A DNA stretch of 56,351 nucleotides. It comes from an uncultured Opitutia bacterium. Lineage in GTDB: Bacteria > Verrucomicrobiota > Verrucomicrobiia > Opitutales > Opitutaceae. Where the stretch lies: assembly GCA_903902745.1 (NCBI GenBank), contig CAIUWA010000049.1:1-56351 (forward strand), read 5' to 3'. The notes under the pieces are model-generated. The model did not search any database. It was not told the DNA's origin and saw nothing but the letters and a program-made list of their open reading frames with translations. Below, in pieces: positions 1-8,280 of the stretch (the stretch's first letter is position 1; each line of letters opens with the position of its first letter). The translations under genes were made by a program, and so were the position numbers.

Positions 1-1704
1 GCCGGGTTTTTCCGCGATAAAAACGTAACCCGGCGACGACAGCACCGCCGTGTAGCCAGCGATCATCGAGCCGGCAAAGCCGAGGCCGGCCTCCATCCGC
101 TGGTTGATCAAGCCCAGGAATAGCTGCACATCCGCCTCATCCACTGGCCCGCGATACGCGCGCCGCATAAATGTCCGCAGCAACCGCTCGGCGTCCTGCT
201 TGGGCTGGGCCGAGACGACTTCAACCTTGGCCGTCGTGGTCCCACCGCCGCGGCCAAATCCTCCTCCCCCACCTCTCTGTCCACCACGGACTCCTCCAGC
301 CCCCGCCTCGGCAATCACATCGATGGCCACTCCGGGTGCGCCGGGCTCTACCTTCTTCATCGGCAGATCCCCGAAAAGCAGGCGGTAGCCGGCGGCCGAC
401 GGCTCGTCGTAGAGCGGGCCTTCCACTTCCATCCATTGAAACGCGGCGCCGGGCATCCCGTCCCGCTGCGCCAGTGGATTCGTGTAGCCGTCCGGAATGC
501 CCGTGGGCCGGGAGCGGAAGAAGCGCGAGGCATCGGTCGCGATGACATCGTTCGCCACGAGCCAGACATCGTTGAGCGTGCTTACGCTCGGCTCCGGCGT
601 GATGTCGAACGCACCCACCCGCCGGTTGAGCGTCCCGCCCTTCGCGTAAATCGTGATAGGCTCGTAGCGCCGGCCCAGGGAAACATCCGCGAAGTTCGGC
701 CGGTGCCACTCGGGCGGCAGCACCGCGATGGCCGTGGGATCCCCGCCCTTGGGCGTCTTGCCGATGAACGAGACCGTCGGATGTCGTGTCCCGCCCGGAC
801 CGACCCACACGCTGTATCCCTTGAAGGTCAGCCGGTATCGCCCGGCGACGGGCGCGCGAAACGCACTCCACGTCGAACCGAAGCCCGTCGAGTAGTTGCT
901 CGAGGTCCAGCCCATGGCCTCCCGCTCGCGCGTGACCGGATCCGCCTCGCCCACCGTGAACGGCGCCTTGCCCGCGAGGATTTCCGGCTGCGGCTTTGAA
1001 TCCAGCACGGGGAATTTCTGGCGGTCGGGATTCCCGTCATCTCCGCCGCCGCGCATCGTAAAGCTCTCGCGGGAATAATAACGCCGGATCGTCGTGGGCG
1101 GGCGTGTAAACTGCACGCTCATCGCCTGGCGCAGTGCGTAGTCGGCCGCGCTCATATAGCGCGCCATGTGCACGTAGGAAACATCAAGCGCCTCGCTCAC
1201 CTTGTTGAAGCGATAGGCCTCACCGTCCTCGGGCAGCTGGTCCTTCACCTGCAGCCACGGCGCCTGCAGCAGGTCGCGCAGGGCGTTCTCGTATTCGCTG
1301 CGGTTGAGTCGGCGCTCCGTGGCCCGGCCTTCGCGCGTCGCAACGTCCTTCTCGTAGCTGATCAGGGAGGACTCAACCCCCTTGAGAAATGCGGCCTGCT
1401 CGGCGGCATCCGGACGCTTCTTCTCCTTCGGCGGCATCTCCCCCGACTGCAGGCGGTCATGCACCTTCACCCAGGTAAGAAAATTGGCCCGGTCATCCGG
1501 GACATACTTGAGCGCCGTCAAATCGAGGCCGCCCTCCAGATCGACGTCGTTGTGGCATGTCGCGCAATACTTCTCCGTGAACGCCTCCGCCCCCGGAAAC
1601 ACCGGCGCCGCGCGCAGCGGTTGAGCGCACAGGATTACGATAGCCGCGGCCATGGTCGCAAACGCGCCGCAGCGCAGGGGAAATGAATTAGGGGAAGGAC
1701 TCAT
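1..1704 (-). CDS. DUF1587/DUF1592-type planctomycete cytochrome c protein (C-terminus beyond window)
   Basis: The minus-strand frame is open from ATG at 1704 to the window edge (568 codons, no stop), so the C-terminus is missing. Residues 1-32 look like a signal peptide ending near LRAAP. A class-I haem motif CATCH lies near residue 47, followed by MPPKEKKRP and the DUF1587-type stretch RRLNRSEYENALRDLL near residue 130. A central beta-rich, carbohydrate-binding-like part and a region resembling the start of DUF1592 (RRAYRGPVDEADV) follow. Family members are secreted haem-motif proteins of Planctomycetes and Verrucomicrobia, often encoded with DUF1501 and DUF1549 proteins; their biochemical role is not established. 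It is the last gene seen of the leftward group. The family call is solid, the function unknown. Confidence 0.85.
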   Translation of the reverse strand, partial: MSPSPNSFPLRCGAFATMAAAIVILCAQPLRAAPVFPGAEAFTEKYCATCHNDVDLEGGLDLTALKYVPDDRANFLTWVKVHDRLQSGEMPPKEKKRPDAAEQAAFLKGVESSLISYEKDVATREGRATERRLNRSEYENALRDLLQAPWLQVKDQLPEDGEAYRFNKVSEALDVSYVHMARYMSAADYALRQAMSVQFTRPPTTIRRYYSRESFTMRGGGDDGNPDRQKFPVLDSKPQPEILAGKAPFTVGEADPVTREREAMGWTSSNYSTGFGSTWSAFRAPVAGRYRLTFKGYSVWVGPGGTRHPTVSFIGKTPKGGDPTAIAVLPPEWHRPNFADVSLGRRYEPITIYAKGGTLNRRVGAFDITPEPSVSTLNDVWLVANDVIATDASRFFRSRPTGIPDGYTNPLAQRDGMPGAAFQWMEVEGPLYDEPSAAGYRLLFGDLPMKKVEPGAPGVAIDVIAEAGAGGVRGGQRGGGGGFGRGGGTTTAKVEVVSAQPKQDAERLLRTFMRRAYRGPVDEADVQLFLGLINQRMEAGLGFAGSMIAGYTAVLSSPGYVFIAEKPG

Positions 1705-1810
1705 GGAACTCAAACGGGGGCTATCCGGAGAGCCTGACGCAAAAGAGCTAGGTCAGGATTCATCCCAAGTGAAGACTCTTTCTCACCCGAAGCCTTAAAC
1801 AAAGGCTTCC

Positions 1811-1905
1811 AATCCGATTTTACAGGAGGAATGCCGAGGACGATCCCAGGAGGCAGAACCCAATCTCGGTTCGACCTCGGTATTCCTCCTGTAAAAAATC
1901 GAATC
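1811..1905. repeat. Imperfect inverted repeat
   Basis: Arms at 1818-1839 and 1875-1896 (ttttacaggaggaat at the left end) are complementary over 22 nt with one mismatch, and the similarity extends several bases outward. It fills the gap between two genes of the leftward group. The arms contain acaggagg-type words, like the other word-built palindromes in the left part of the window. A short open frame across it (1710-1910) is not credible as a gene. Confidence 0.75.
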
Positions 1906-1910
1906 GCCAC

Positions 1911-3479
1911 CTATTTGCCCACATAGCCTGCAGCAGTCTTAAAACCAGGAGCAGCAGTGAAAGTCGCGAGGCAGGTGCCGGTGGTGGTGTCCCAGATGCG
2001 GACTTCGCCGTCGTAGCCGCCGGTCGCGAGGCGGTTTTCCGCGGCGTCGTAGTCGAGGGCGTAGACCCAGTCGTGGTGGCCGGCGTAGGGGCGCACTTCC
2101 TTCAGGGTCGCGAGGTCGAACTGCTTCACCAGGCCGTCGGCCGACGCGGCAAACACCTGGCCGCTGCTCACAGCGAGGGAAAAGACTTCCTGCTGAAATC
2201 CGTGCGCGAGATAGCGGGCGTGGCCAACCTTCTTGAAGCGATCTTCCATGTCGGCGGCCGTGCCGTTCTCGTCGCGCGCCTTCTCCGGCTCCCAGAGCTG
2301 GATCCAGGCGCCGCGGCCGGCGCTCAGCGCCACTGGCGAATCCGCCGTGAACTTCACGTTGTAGACCGGATTCTGCCCGGCGTACGTGCCGATCATCTGG
2401 TTGTGCCCGTTGTAGGTGGTGAAGAGCGTGCCGGTCTCGGCTTCGTAGATCTTGACGGTCTTGTCCTTGCTCGAACTCGCGAGGTAGCGGTGGTCGGAAC
2501 TAAAGCTCACTCCCGTCACCCAGTCGGCGTGCAGTTTCATGTTCCAGAGCCGGTGGCCGTCGGCCGCGTCATAAACCCGCACGGATTGATCGGCGGATCC
2601 GGCCGCGATGCGCTGGCCGTCGTCTCGGAAACAGGCGGACAGCACCACGTCGCCAAAGGTGTCGAGCACGCGGAGCCGCTTGCCCGTCGCGGCGTCCACC
2701 AGGGCAAGCTCGCCATAGTCGCCCGGCGTGCCGCCGCCGACCAGCAGCTGGCTGCCATCGTGGTTGTACGCGAGGCTCTGGATGCGCTGGGGCAAATGGT
2801 CCAGCCGGCGCGCCAGTTTCCCGGTGGCCGTGTTCCAAACCGTCACTTCATGATAGCCCCCGACGGCAACTTCCTTTCCCCCCGGCGCGATCGCCAGCGC
2901 CAGCACCGGCACCGACATGCGGTACACCGCGGGCGCTGCGGGGTGATCGCGCGGGCCGAAAAGTGTCTTCAACGACACCTTAGTGTCCGCCCCGTCGAAC
3001 TTCGCGCCCTGTACGATCCAGGTGCGGAAAAGCTCGATCTGCGCCGGCGTCAGGGCGTCGTCCTGCTGCGGCATGCGGTTGTCCTCGTCGGACTCGGTGA
3101 TGCGGGAGAAAAGCTCCGATTTCGCCGGATCACCCGGCACCACCGCCGGAAGGCCCGAAGAACCGCCATGCATCAGCTGCTCGTAAGTATGGAGACGGTA
3201 ACCGCCCGAGTCCTTCCGCTCGCCGTGGCAGCCGGTGCAGCGCTTCACGATCAACGGCGCGAGATCGCGGACAAAATTTACTTCTGCGCCGGCGGCGGCC
3301 GGAAGCCCGGCGAGCAATAAGGCGGCGATCGTGATCGAATGTAGGAGCGGCTTTATGCCGCGATGCTTGAGCCTGTTGAGCGAATCATCGCGGCGTAAAG
3401 CCGCTCCTACAGTTGGCGGGCCATGATCGGAAAATCGGTCGATAAAGATCATGGACTCAATGCTGGAAGAGGAACTCAC
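1911..3479 (-). CDS. Secreted c-type cytochrome domain-WD40 repeat protein
   Basis: The protein begins, after a hydrophobic signal (SITIAALLLAGLPAAAGA), with a PSCyt1-type cytochrome domain: haem motif CTGCH near residue 82 and the distal region NRMPQQDDALT. From about residue 190 it has WD40 repeats (for example VTGVSFSSDHRYLASSSKD, WDTTTGTCLATF), enough for a propeller. The start is unresolved. The furthest start (GTG at 3479) overlaps the end of the upstream gene, and an ATG lies at 3452, but a REP palindrome (3341-3410) sits in frame between these and the signal peptide, and no ordinary start lies between REP and signal. The REP may be translated as an N-terminal tail, or it may have cut off the original start. 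The substrate is unknown. Confidence 0.8.
   Translation of the reverse strand: MSSSSSIESMIFIDRFSDHGPPTVGAALRRDDSLNRLKHRGIKPLLHSITIAALLLAGLPAAAGAEVNFVRDLAPLIVKRCTGCHGERKDSGGYRLHTYEQLMHGGSSGLPAVVPGDPAKSELFSRITESDEDNRMPQQDDALTPAQIELFRTWIVQGAKFDGADTKVSLKTLFGPRDHPAAPAVYRMSVPVLALAIAPGGKEVAVGGYHEVTVWNTATGKLARRLDHLPQRIQSLAYNHDGSQLLVGGGTPGDYGELALVDAATGKRLRVLDTFGDVVLSACFRDDGQRIAAGSADQSVRVYDAADGHRLWNMKLHADWVTGVSFSSDHRYLASSSKDKTVKIYEAETGTLFTTYNGHNQMIGTYAGQNPVYNVKFTADSPVALSAGRGAWIQLWEPEKARDENGTAADMEDRFKKVGHARYLAHGFQQEVFSLAVSSGQVFAASADGLVKQFDLATLKEVRPYAGHHDWVYALDYDAAENRLATGGYDGEVRIWDTTTGTCLATFTAAPGFKTAAGYVGK
3341..3410. repeat. REP-type inverted pair (GTAG foot), type 1
   Basis: The 25-nt arms 3341-3365 and 3386-3410 match with one mismatch. 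Each arm starts with GTAG followed by a small hairpin (GCGGC-loop-GCCGC), the architecture of REP sequences handled by RAYT (TnpA-REP) enzymes. It lies inside the 5' part of the cytochrome-WD40 open frame. Confidence 0.8.
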
Positions 3480-6400
3480 GCGTGTTGAGGACCGACCAGA
3501 GCAGGTCCATCACGGCCTCGTCGCGCTTTGGCGCCTGCGCGAGAAACTGGCCGCCGGCCGAGCGCTCCGCCGCGGTCGGGAAGCGCGAGAGAGCGGTGAG
3601 ATAAAGCTCGGCGATCAGTTTTTCATTATCCATCGACGCGTAGTGCGCGGTGCCCTTCTGCACGGCCTGGTGCATCATCGTGCCGTTGAGCAACTCCAGC
3701 GCCTGCAGCAGGGTCGGTGAATTCACGCGTTCGCAGGTGCAGGCCGTCTCCCGCTTGGGCTGGCCGAAGGCGACCATGAAGGGCATCGCCTCCGGATACG
3801 GCCGCTGCGTCGCATACTCCATGTGCTGCTGCTGGCCCGTCAGGCGGGCTTGGATTTTCCGGTAGGCCTCATCCATCTGCGGATATATCTCGTGGATGGC
3901 CTGACGGTCATCGGTGGAAAGCTGGCCCACTGATTTCGCGAGCAGGCCGATCACCTGCGGCGGGAGCGGAAGCCGGGCAGCCGCGGCGCCGTCGGCCGGT
4001 TTCGGGTCGTCCACCCGGAAGCGGAACTGCGCCTCGTCCTGCCGGCTCGTGAACTTCATGACGAGCTGATTAATGCCGGCTGCGAGCTCAATCGAGATGC
4101 GCTTCTCGCCCGTCAGCGCCTGCTTGAGGGCGGGCTTGCCGTTGCACCAGATCATCCCGCTGCCGCGCGCGGTGACCTGGATCGTTCGGGCTTCGCGCGA
4201 GTAGATTTCGCGGGCGAGATAGACGGCCGATTCCTTCGGGCAGTCGATCGTGTAGATCGGCTCGGGGTCGTTCCATTCCGGATGCGACCGCCAATGGCGC
4301 CTGCCCCCGTCAAACGTGGCCGTGAAATCCAGCGCCCCCTTCTCAGGCCCGAAATCCTCCTCGCGGACTTCCCCGCGATTGGCACCCGCGAACGGGCCGA
4401 CCGCATACCACACGCCCATCCAAAAATCACGGGAGGCCACGTCGGCCGCCGCCCGGTCCATCCAGGCCGCAAAGTCCGGCTCCAGCTCGGCGCGGCGTTT
4501 TTCGAGTTCGGCGCGGTTCCGGTCGATCTGTTCGGGCAGCGCCTCCACCGGCGCCAGCGTGCCCGCGGCGAGGCCGACGGCATCCTTCAACTGCTCCGCG
4601 GTCAGCAGGCGTGGCCGCGCGTGAGAAAAAAGGAGCTCATCCGACTCGTTGAACGCCGTGGTCTCCAGCGAGCGCTGGTAGGTCTGGCTGTTGCAGATCA
4701 GCCGGATGATCTGCTTGCTCCGGTAGCCGCCCTTGACGAATTCCCGCGCGAGCGCGTCCAGCAGCGGCACGTTCGCCGGCGGGTTCGATGAGCGGAAATC
4801 ATCCACCGGATCCACGATGCCGCGACCGAGCAGGTGCGCCCAGATCCGGTTCACCGCCACGCGCGCAAAGAAGGGATTGTCCGGCTGCGTCAGCCACGAA
4901 ACAAACGGCTCGCGCCGATCCACACCGTCGGGCGCGTCCACCCCACCCCACGGTTTCATGGTCGCCTTCGTGACGGGATGCACGGTCTCTCCCGTCGAGG
5001 CCATTTGCACGACGCCCTGGTCCACCACGGTGCGGGCAAACACCGCGCCGAGGCTGTAATAATCCTTCATCGTCCACTTCTCGTAGGGATGGTTGTGGCA
5101 CTTGGCGCACTCCAGTCGGGAGCCGAGGAAAAGCTGCGCGGTCATCTCGGTCCGCTCTTCCGGCCCCGCGATCGCGAGGAAGAAATTCGCCTCGGGCACC
5201 TGCCGGGTGTCGCCGCTCGCCGTGAGCAGCTTCCGGGCAAACTCCGTATAGGGCATGTCCTGGCGCTGCGCCTCGACCAGCCAGGCCGAGAAGGCCTCCG
5301 CGCGGCCGTCCTTCAGCCGGGTCTTCGAGACGCGCATCAGGTCCGCCTGCTTGAGTGCCCAGAAATGCGCATAGGCATCGCCCGCCAGCAGCTCGTCGAT
5401 GAGCTGGCTGCGCTTGTCCGGAGACTTCCTTTCGATAAACCGCCGGGCCTGCTCCCCGGTCGGGATCAGGCCGGTCAGATCGAGATACAAGCGGCGGACA
5501 AACGTCGCGTCGTCGCAGGTTCCCGCCGGCAGATATTGGAGCTGCTTCAGCTTCGCGTTGACCAGCGTGTCGACGAAATTGACCTCGGCCGGCGCCTGCC
5601 AGGCGAAGTCCGGCACGTCCTCGATCGTCGTGATGTACACCGACTGGACCTGCGAGAGGTAGCGGACGCTGATGGCGACCTGGCCGCGATGCTTGCCCGT
5701 GACGCGGCCGTTGGCGTCGACCACCGCGAGATCCGCATTCGAGGTGTCGTAGGTGGCGATCGTCGAGACGTCGCGCACGCTGCCATCCGTGTAGTAGGCC
5801 AGCACGCTGAGTTGCTGAGTGAGATAGGGTGCCTTGAGCACGCGGTCAGGGCCGGGATAGACCACGATGTGGTCGCACTCGACGGCGGGAAGGTCGATGT
5901 TCGCCCCTTCCGCGATCCAGTTCAGCAACGTGACGTACGGCGTTTCGCCGCGGCGCAGGCGCTTGCCGCCCACGTGATCGAGTTCCATGAGCGGCTTCCG
6001 CAACATGAGGCTTTCCTCCGGTTCCACGGTGTCGATCCGGCGGTTGAATCCGTCGCGCGTCAGCGAGCGGCGGTCGATGGTCGGGTCGTAGCCGAACAGC
6101 GAGAGGGAGAATCCCGCCTTGCCCTGGGGCGAGCCATGGCACGAGCCGGTCGAGCAGCTCTGCTTGGTCAGGATCGCCATCGTCTCGAACTTGAACCGGA
6201 TTGGATCCGGCTGCGCATAATTCACCACCGTCACCGGCACTGAAAGGGTTTTGCCCAGCCACTTGACCGTCAACGCCGCCGCGCCGTCGCCCGCCGCCGT
6301 CACGTAGCCATGGTCGCTTTTCACCACACGCTCGTTGCTGCTGAGAATCTGGGCGAGATGCGTCACGTCGTGCGGCTCGCCGTCCACGTAGGCCGTGACG

Positions 6401-6558
6401 ACCAGCTGCCGGGCCGCGCGGCGGCTCTCAAACTTCAGCTCGGTCAGGTTGGCCTCGAGCCGAACCTCCGACGTTGCCTTCCGCTGAGTCACGGCCGCGA
6501 ATACTGAACCCACGCAGAAAACCCCAATCAGAAGCAAACGCAGGTGGAGTGGTCGCAT
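3457..6558 (-). CDS. DUF1549/DUF1553 protein with bacterial Ig-like and CX4CH motif
   Basis: This is a 1033-residue secreted protein. I place the start at ATG 6558 (MRPLHLRLLLIGVFCVGSVF, a clear signal peptide), because the frame upstream of it only shadows the DUF1501 gene. A beta-rich part precedes the motif CSTGSCHG, of the CX4CH type usual in this family. An Ig-like (Big_2-type) segment follows, then DUF1549 (LYLDLTGLIPTGEQARRF) and DUF1553 with ECAKCHNHPYEKWTMKDY and NRIWAHLLGRGIVDPVDDF. Genes of this kind are usually paired with DUF1501 genes, as here, where the gap is 19 bp. The biochemical role is unproven; links to polysaccharide use in planctomycetes are proposals. Family assignment is firm. 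Confidence 0.88.
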   Translation of the reverse strand: MRPLHLRLLLIGVFCVGSVFAAVTQRKATSEVRLEANLTELKFESRRAARQLVVTAYVDGEPHDVTHLAQILSSNERVVKSDHGYVTAAGDGAAALTVKWLGKTLSVPVTVVNYAQPDPIRFKFETMAILTKQSCSTGSCHGSPQGKAGFSLSLFGYDPTIDRRSLTRDGFNRRIDTVEPEESLMLRKPLMELDHVGGKRLRRGETPYVTLLNWIAEGANIDLPAVECDHIVVYPGPDRVLKAPYLTQQLSVLAYYTDGSVRDVSTIATYDTSNADLAVVDANGRVTGKHRGQVAISVRYLSQVQSVYITTIEDVPDFAWQAPAEVNFVDTLVNAKLKQLQYLPAGTCDDATFVRRLYLDLTGLIPTGEQARRFIERKSPDKRSQLIDELLAGDAYAHFWALKQADLMRVSKTRLKDGRAEAFSAWLVEAQRQDMPYTEFARKLLTASGDTRQVPEANFFLAIAGPEERTEMTAQLFLGSRLECAKCHNHPYEKWTMKDYYSLGAVFARTVVDQGVVQMASTGETVHPVTKATMKPWGGVDAPDGVDRREPFVSWLTQPDNPFFARVAVNRIWAHLLGRGIVDPVDDFRSSNPPANVPLLDALAREFVKGGYRSKQIIRLICNSQTYQRSLETTAFNESDELLFSHARPRLLTAEQLKDAVGLAAGTLAPVEALPEQIDRNRAELEKRRAELEPDFAAWMDRAAADVASRDFWMGVWYAVGPFAGANRGEVREEDFGPEKGALDFTATFDGGRRHWRSHPEWNDPEPIYTIDCPKESAVYLAREIYSREARTIQVTARGSGMIWCNGKPALKQALTGEKRISIELAAGINQLVMKFTSRQDEAQFRFRVDDPKPADGAAAARLPLPPQVIGLLAKSVGQLSTDDRQAIHEIYPQMDEAYRKIQARLTGQQQHMEYATQRPYPEAMPFMVAFGQPKRETACTCERVNSPTLLQALELLNGTMMHQAVQKGTAHYASMDNEKLIAELYLTALSRFPTAAERSAGGQFLAQAPKRDEAVMDLLWSVLNTREFLFQH

Positions 6559-6577
6559 CGGGAAAAATGAGCTGACC

Positions 6578-8020
6578 TCAAACGAACAGCTCCGGGATTG
6601 GCCGGCCCTTGGAGGCCAGCATGATCGGCCGGTTGGCCGCTGTATGCAGCGGCTTGGTCCGGTCGATCCCGAGCTTTTCGTAGATCGTGGCCGCGTAATC
6701 CTCGATCGTGTAGGCCATCGAGCTGGTGATGTAGCCGCCGTCGCGGTCCGTGGAGCCGACGAGCTGCCCGCGGGGGACGCCGGCCCCGGCGAAGGCAAAG
6801 CTGAAGGAGTGGGTCCAGTGGTCGCGGCCCTGGCGGTCGTTGACCTTCGGGGTGCGGCCGAACTCCGTGACGAAACAAACCAGCGTCTCGTCGAGCAGCC
6901 CGCGTTGGTCCATGTCCTCGATCAGCGCCGAGAAGGCCTGGTCAGTCGAACCCATCATCGGCCACGTCCCGATGCCCCAGCGGCCGGCGCCGGGTCCGCC
7001 ATTCGGGATGTTCGTGTGGCTGGTCGAGTAGATCGCATCGTGGTGGTCCCAGTTCATGTTGGTGCCGCCATCATAGGAGGTGTCCTTGCCGTCGACCCAC
7101 GACTGGCGCGGCTCGCGCACGTCCACCGTCACGAAGCGCACACCCGACTCGATGAGCTTCCGGCCCAGCAAATAGCACTGGCCGCGATGACCCATGCCGT
7201 AGCGGGTGCGCATCGACTCCGGCTCGCGCGCGAGATCGAAGGCCTCGCGCGTGCGCGGGTTGGTCAGCATGTTCTCCGCCTGCTGCAGGAGGGCGTGCAT
7301 CGCGTCGATATCCTTCACGTTGCCGCTGTGCGCGAAGCCGACGTCGAGGTTGCTCAGCAGGTCGCGCCGCTGCTTGAAGCGCTCCGGGGCGATATCGGCC
7401 ATCAGGCCGAGATTCGGCACCTGCCACTTCGGGTCGGCCAGGTTGCCGCCGGTCTTGAACACCGCATAGCCCGGCGGCAGGAAGCCGACATGTGAGGTGG
7501 CCGCCTGCTCGCTCGTGCCGGGCACGAGAATGTTGCTGGGCAGAAATTCGGCCTGCGTGCCCAGGATCGAGGCCACCACGGAACTGATGTCCGGCATCTC
7601 GACCGCGCCGCCGGGCGCCTCGCCGGAGAAAATATACTGCGAGCCCTTCGGGTGGGAGTCGCCGATGCCCGGCGTTGGCTGCGTCATGCACCGGACGACG
7701 GTCAGGCGATCCGCCACCTTGGCCGTCTTGCTCAGCAACTCGGTGAACTGCATCCCCGGCACCACCGTGGAGATGGGTTTGAAAGGGCTGCGGTGCTCCG
7801 TCGGAGCGTCCGGTTTCGGATCCCAAGTGTCGATTTGCGACACCCCGCCCTGCTCAAAAATCACCAGCACCTGCTTGGCCCGGCCCTTCCGGCTGGGCGT
7901 GGCGGCGGCCGCGAGCGCGGTCGGCAGGCTGCCGAAACCCGCGAGATGCGCCAGCCCGCCGAGCCCGAGGCCGATAAAACTCCGACGGCGCAACAAGGGG
8001 ACATGGCTGTGGCTGTGCAT
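6578..8020 (-). CDS. DUF1501 family protein, Tat-exported
   Basis: A 480-residue protein starting at ATG 8020 (MHSHSHVPLLRRRSFIGLGL). The twin-arginine motif RRRSF and the following hydrophobic stretch mark a Tat signal; an upstream in-frame ATG at 8101 would spoil it. The body shows DUF1501 features related to the alkaline-phosphatase/sulfatase fold: VLVIFEQGGVSQIDTWDPKP near the N-terminus, FVTEFGRTPKVNDRQGRDHW late in the protein, and a closing MLASKGRPIPELF. It is the first gene of the group continuing with DUF1549/DUF1553. No enzymatic activity is established for the family, so function is left open. Confidence 0.9.
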   Translation of the reverse strand: MHSHSHVPLLRRRSFIGLGLGGLAHLAGFGSLPTALAAAATPSRKGRAKQVLVIFEQGGVSQIDTWDPKPDAPTEHRSPFKPISTVVPGMQFTELLSKTAKVADRLTVVRCMTQPTPGIGDSHPKGSQYIFSGEAPGGAVEMPDISSVVASILGTQAEFLPSNILVPGTSEQAATSHVGFLPPGYAVFKTGGNLADPKWQVPNLGLMADIAPERFKQRRDLLSNLDVGFAHSGNVKDIDAMHALLQQAENMLTNPRTREAFDLAREPESMRTRYGMGHRGQCYLLGRKLIESGVRFVTVDVREPRQSWVDGKDTSYDGGTNMNWDHHDAIYSTSHTNIPNGGPGAGRWGIGTWPMMGSTDQAFSALIEDMDQRGLLDETLVCFVTEFGRTPKVNDRQGRDHWTHSFSFAFAGAGVPRGQLVGSTDRDGGYITSSMAYTIEDYAATIYEKLGIDRTKPLHTAANRPIMLASKGRPIPELFV

Positions 8021-8110
8021 CAGACGGCGGGGCGGGTATAACACACGGGGGTGACCCGTAATTTTCCCCTCCCGCCACTCAACGCAAGCGGAATGATCCA
8101 CCGACTATTT

Positions 8111-8252
8111 TAACCACGAAGGTACGGCCACCTTCGCAGATGCTTCCGCCGTCGCCCAGCCTTTGGCGTGACAAGACGGCGCGCCAAGAAGCCACGAAGA
8201 AAACCTCGGACGATCGGTCTGCCCTACTTCGTGCCTTCGTGGCAAATCACCC
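8111..8252. repeat. Composite palindromic repeat with cacgaag words
   Basis: The outer arms are ccacgaaggtacg near 8116 and the complement of cttcgtgccttcgtgg near 8226-8242. An inner copy gccacgaagaaaacc lies at about 8190. The middle (about 8145-8180) resembles the tccgcc...ggcggacaag repeat at 22951-23137. It fills the gap between the sigma-factor frame and the DUF1501 gene. Confidence 0.6.
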
Positions 8253-8280
8253 GCCTTGCTGCGCTCGTCGGCCTATACGG

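Noticed and set aside
1710-1910. 66-codon minus-strand open frame
   Set aside because: It consists mostly of an inverted repeat and has no protein-like sequence.
3457-6798. 1113-codon version of the DUF1549/DUF1553 protein
   Set aside because: The first 80 codons shadow the DUF1501 gene; the signal peptide starts at 6558.
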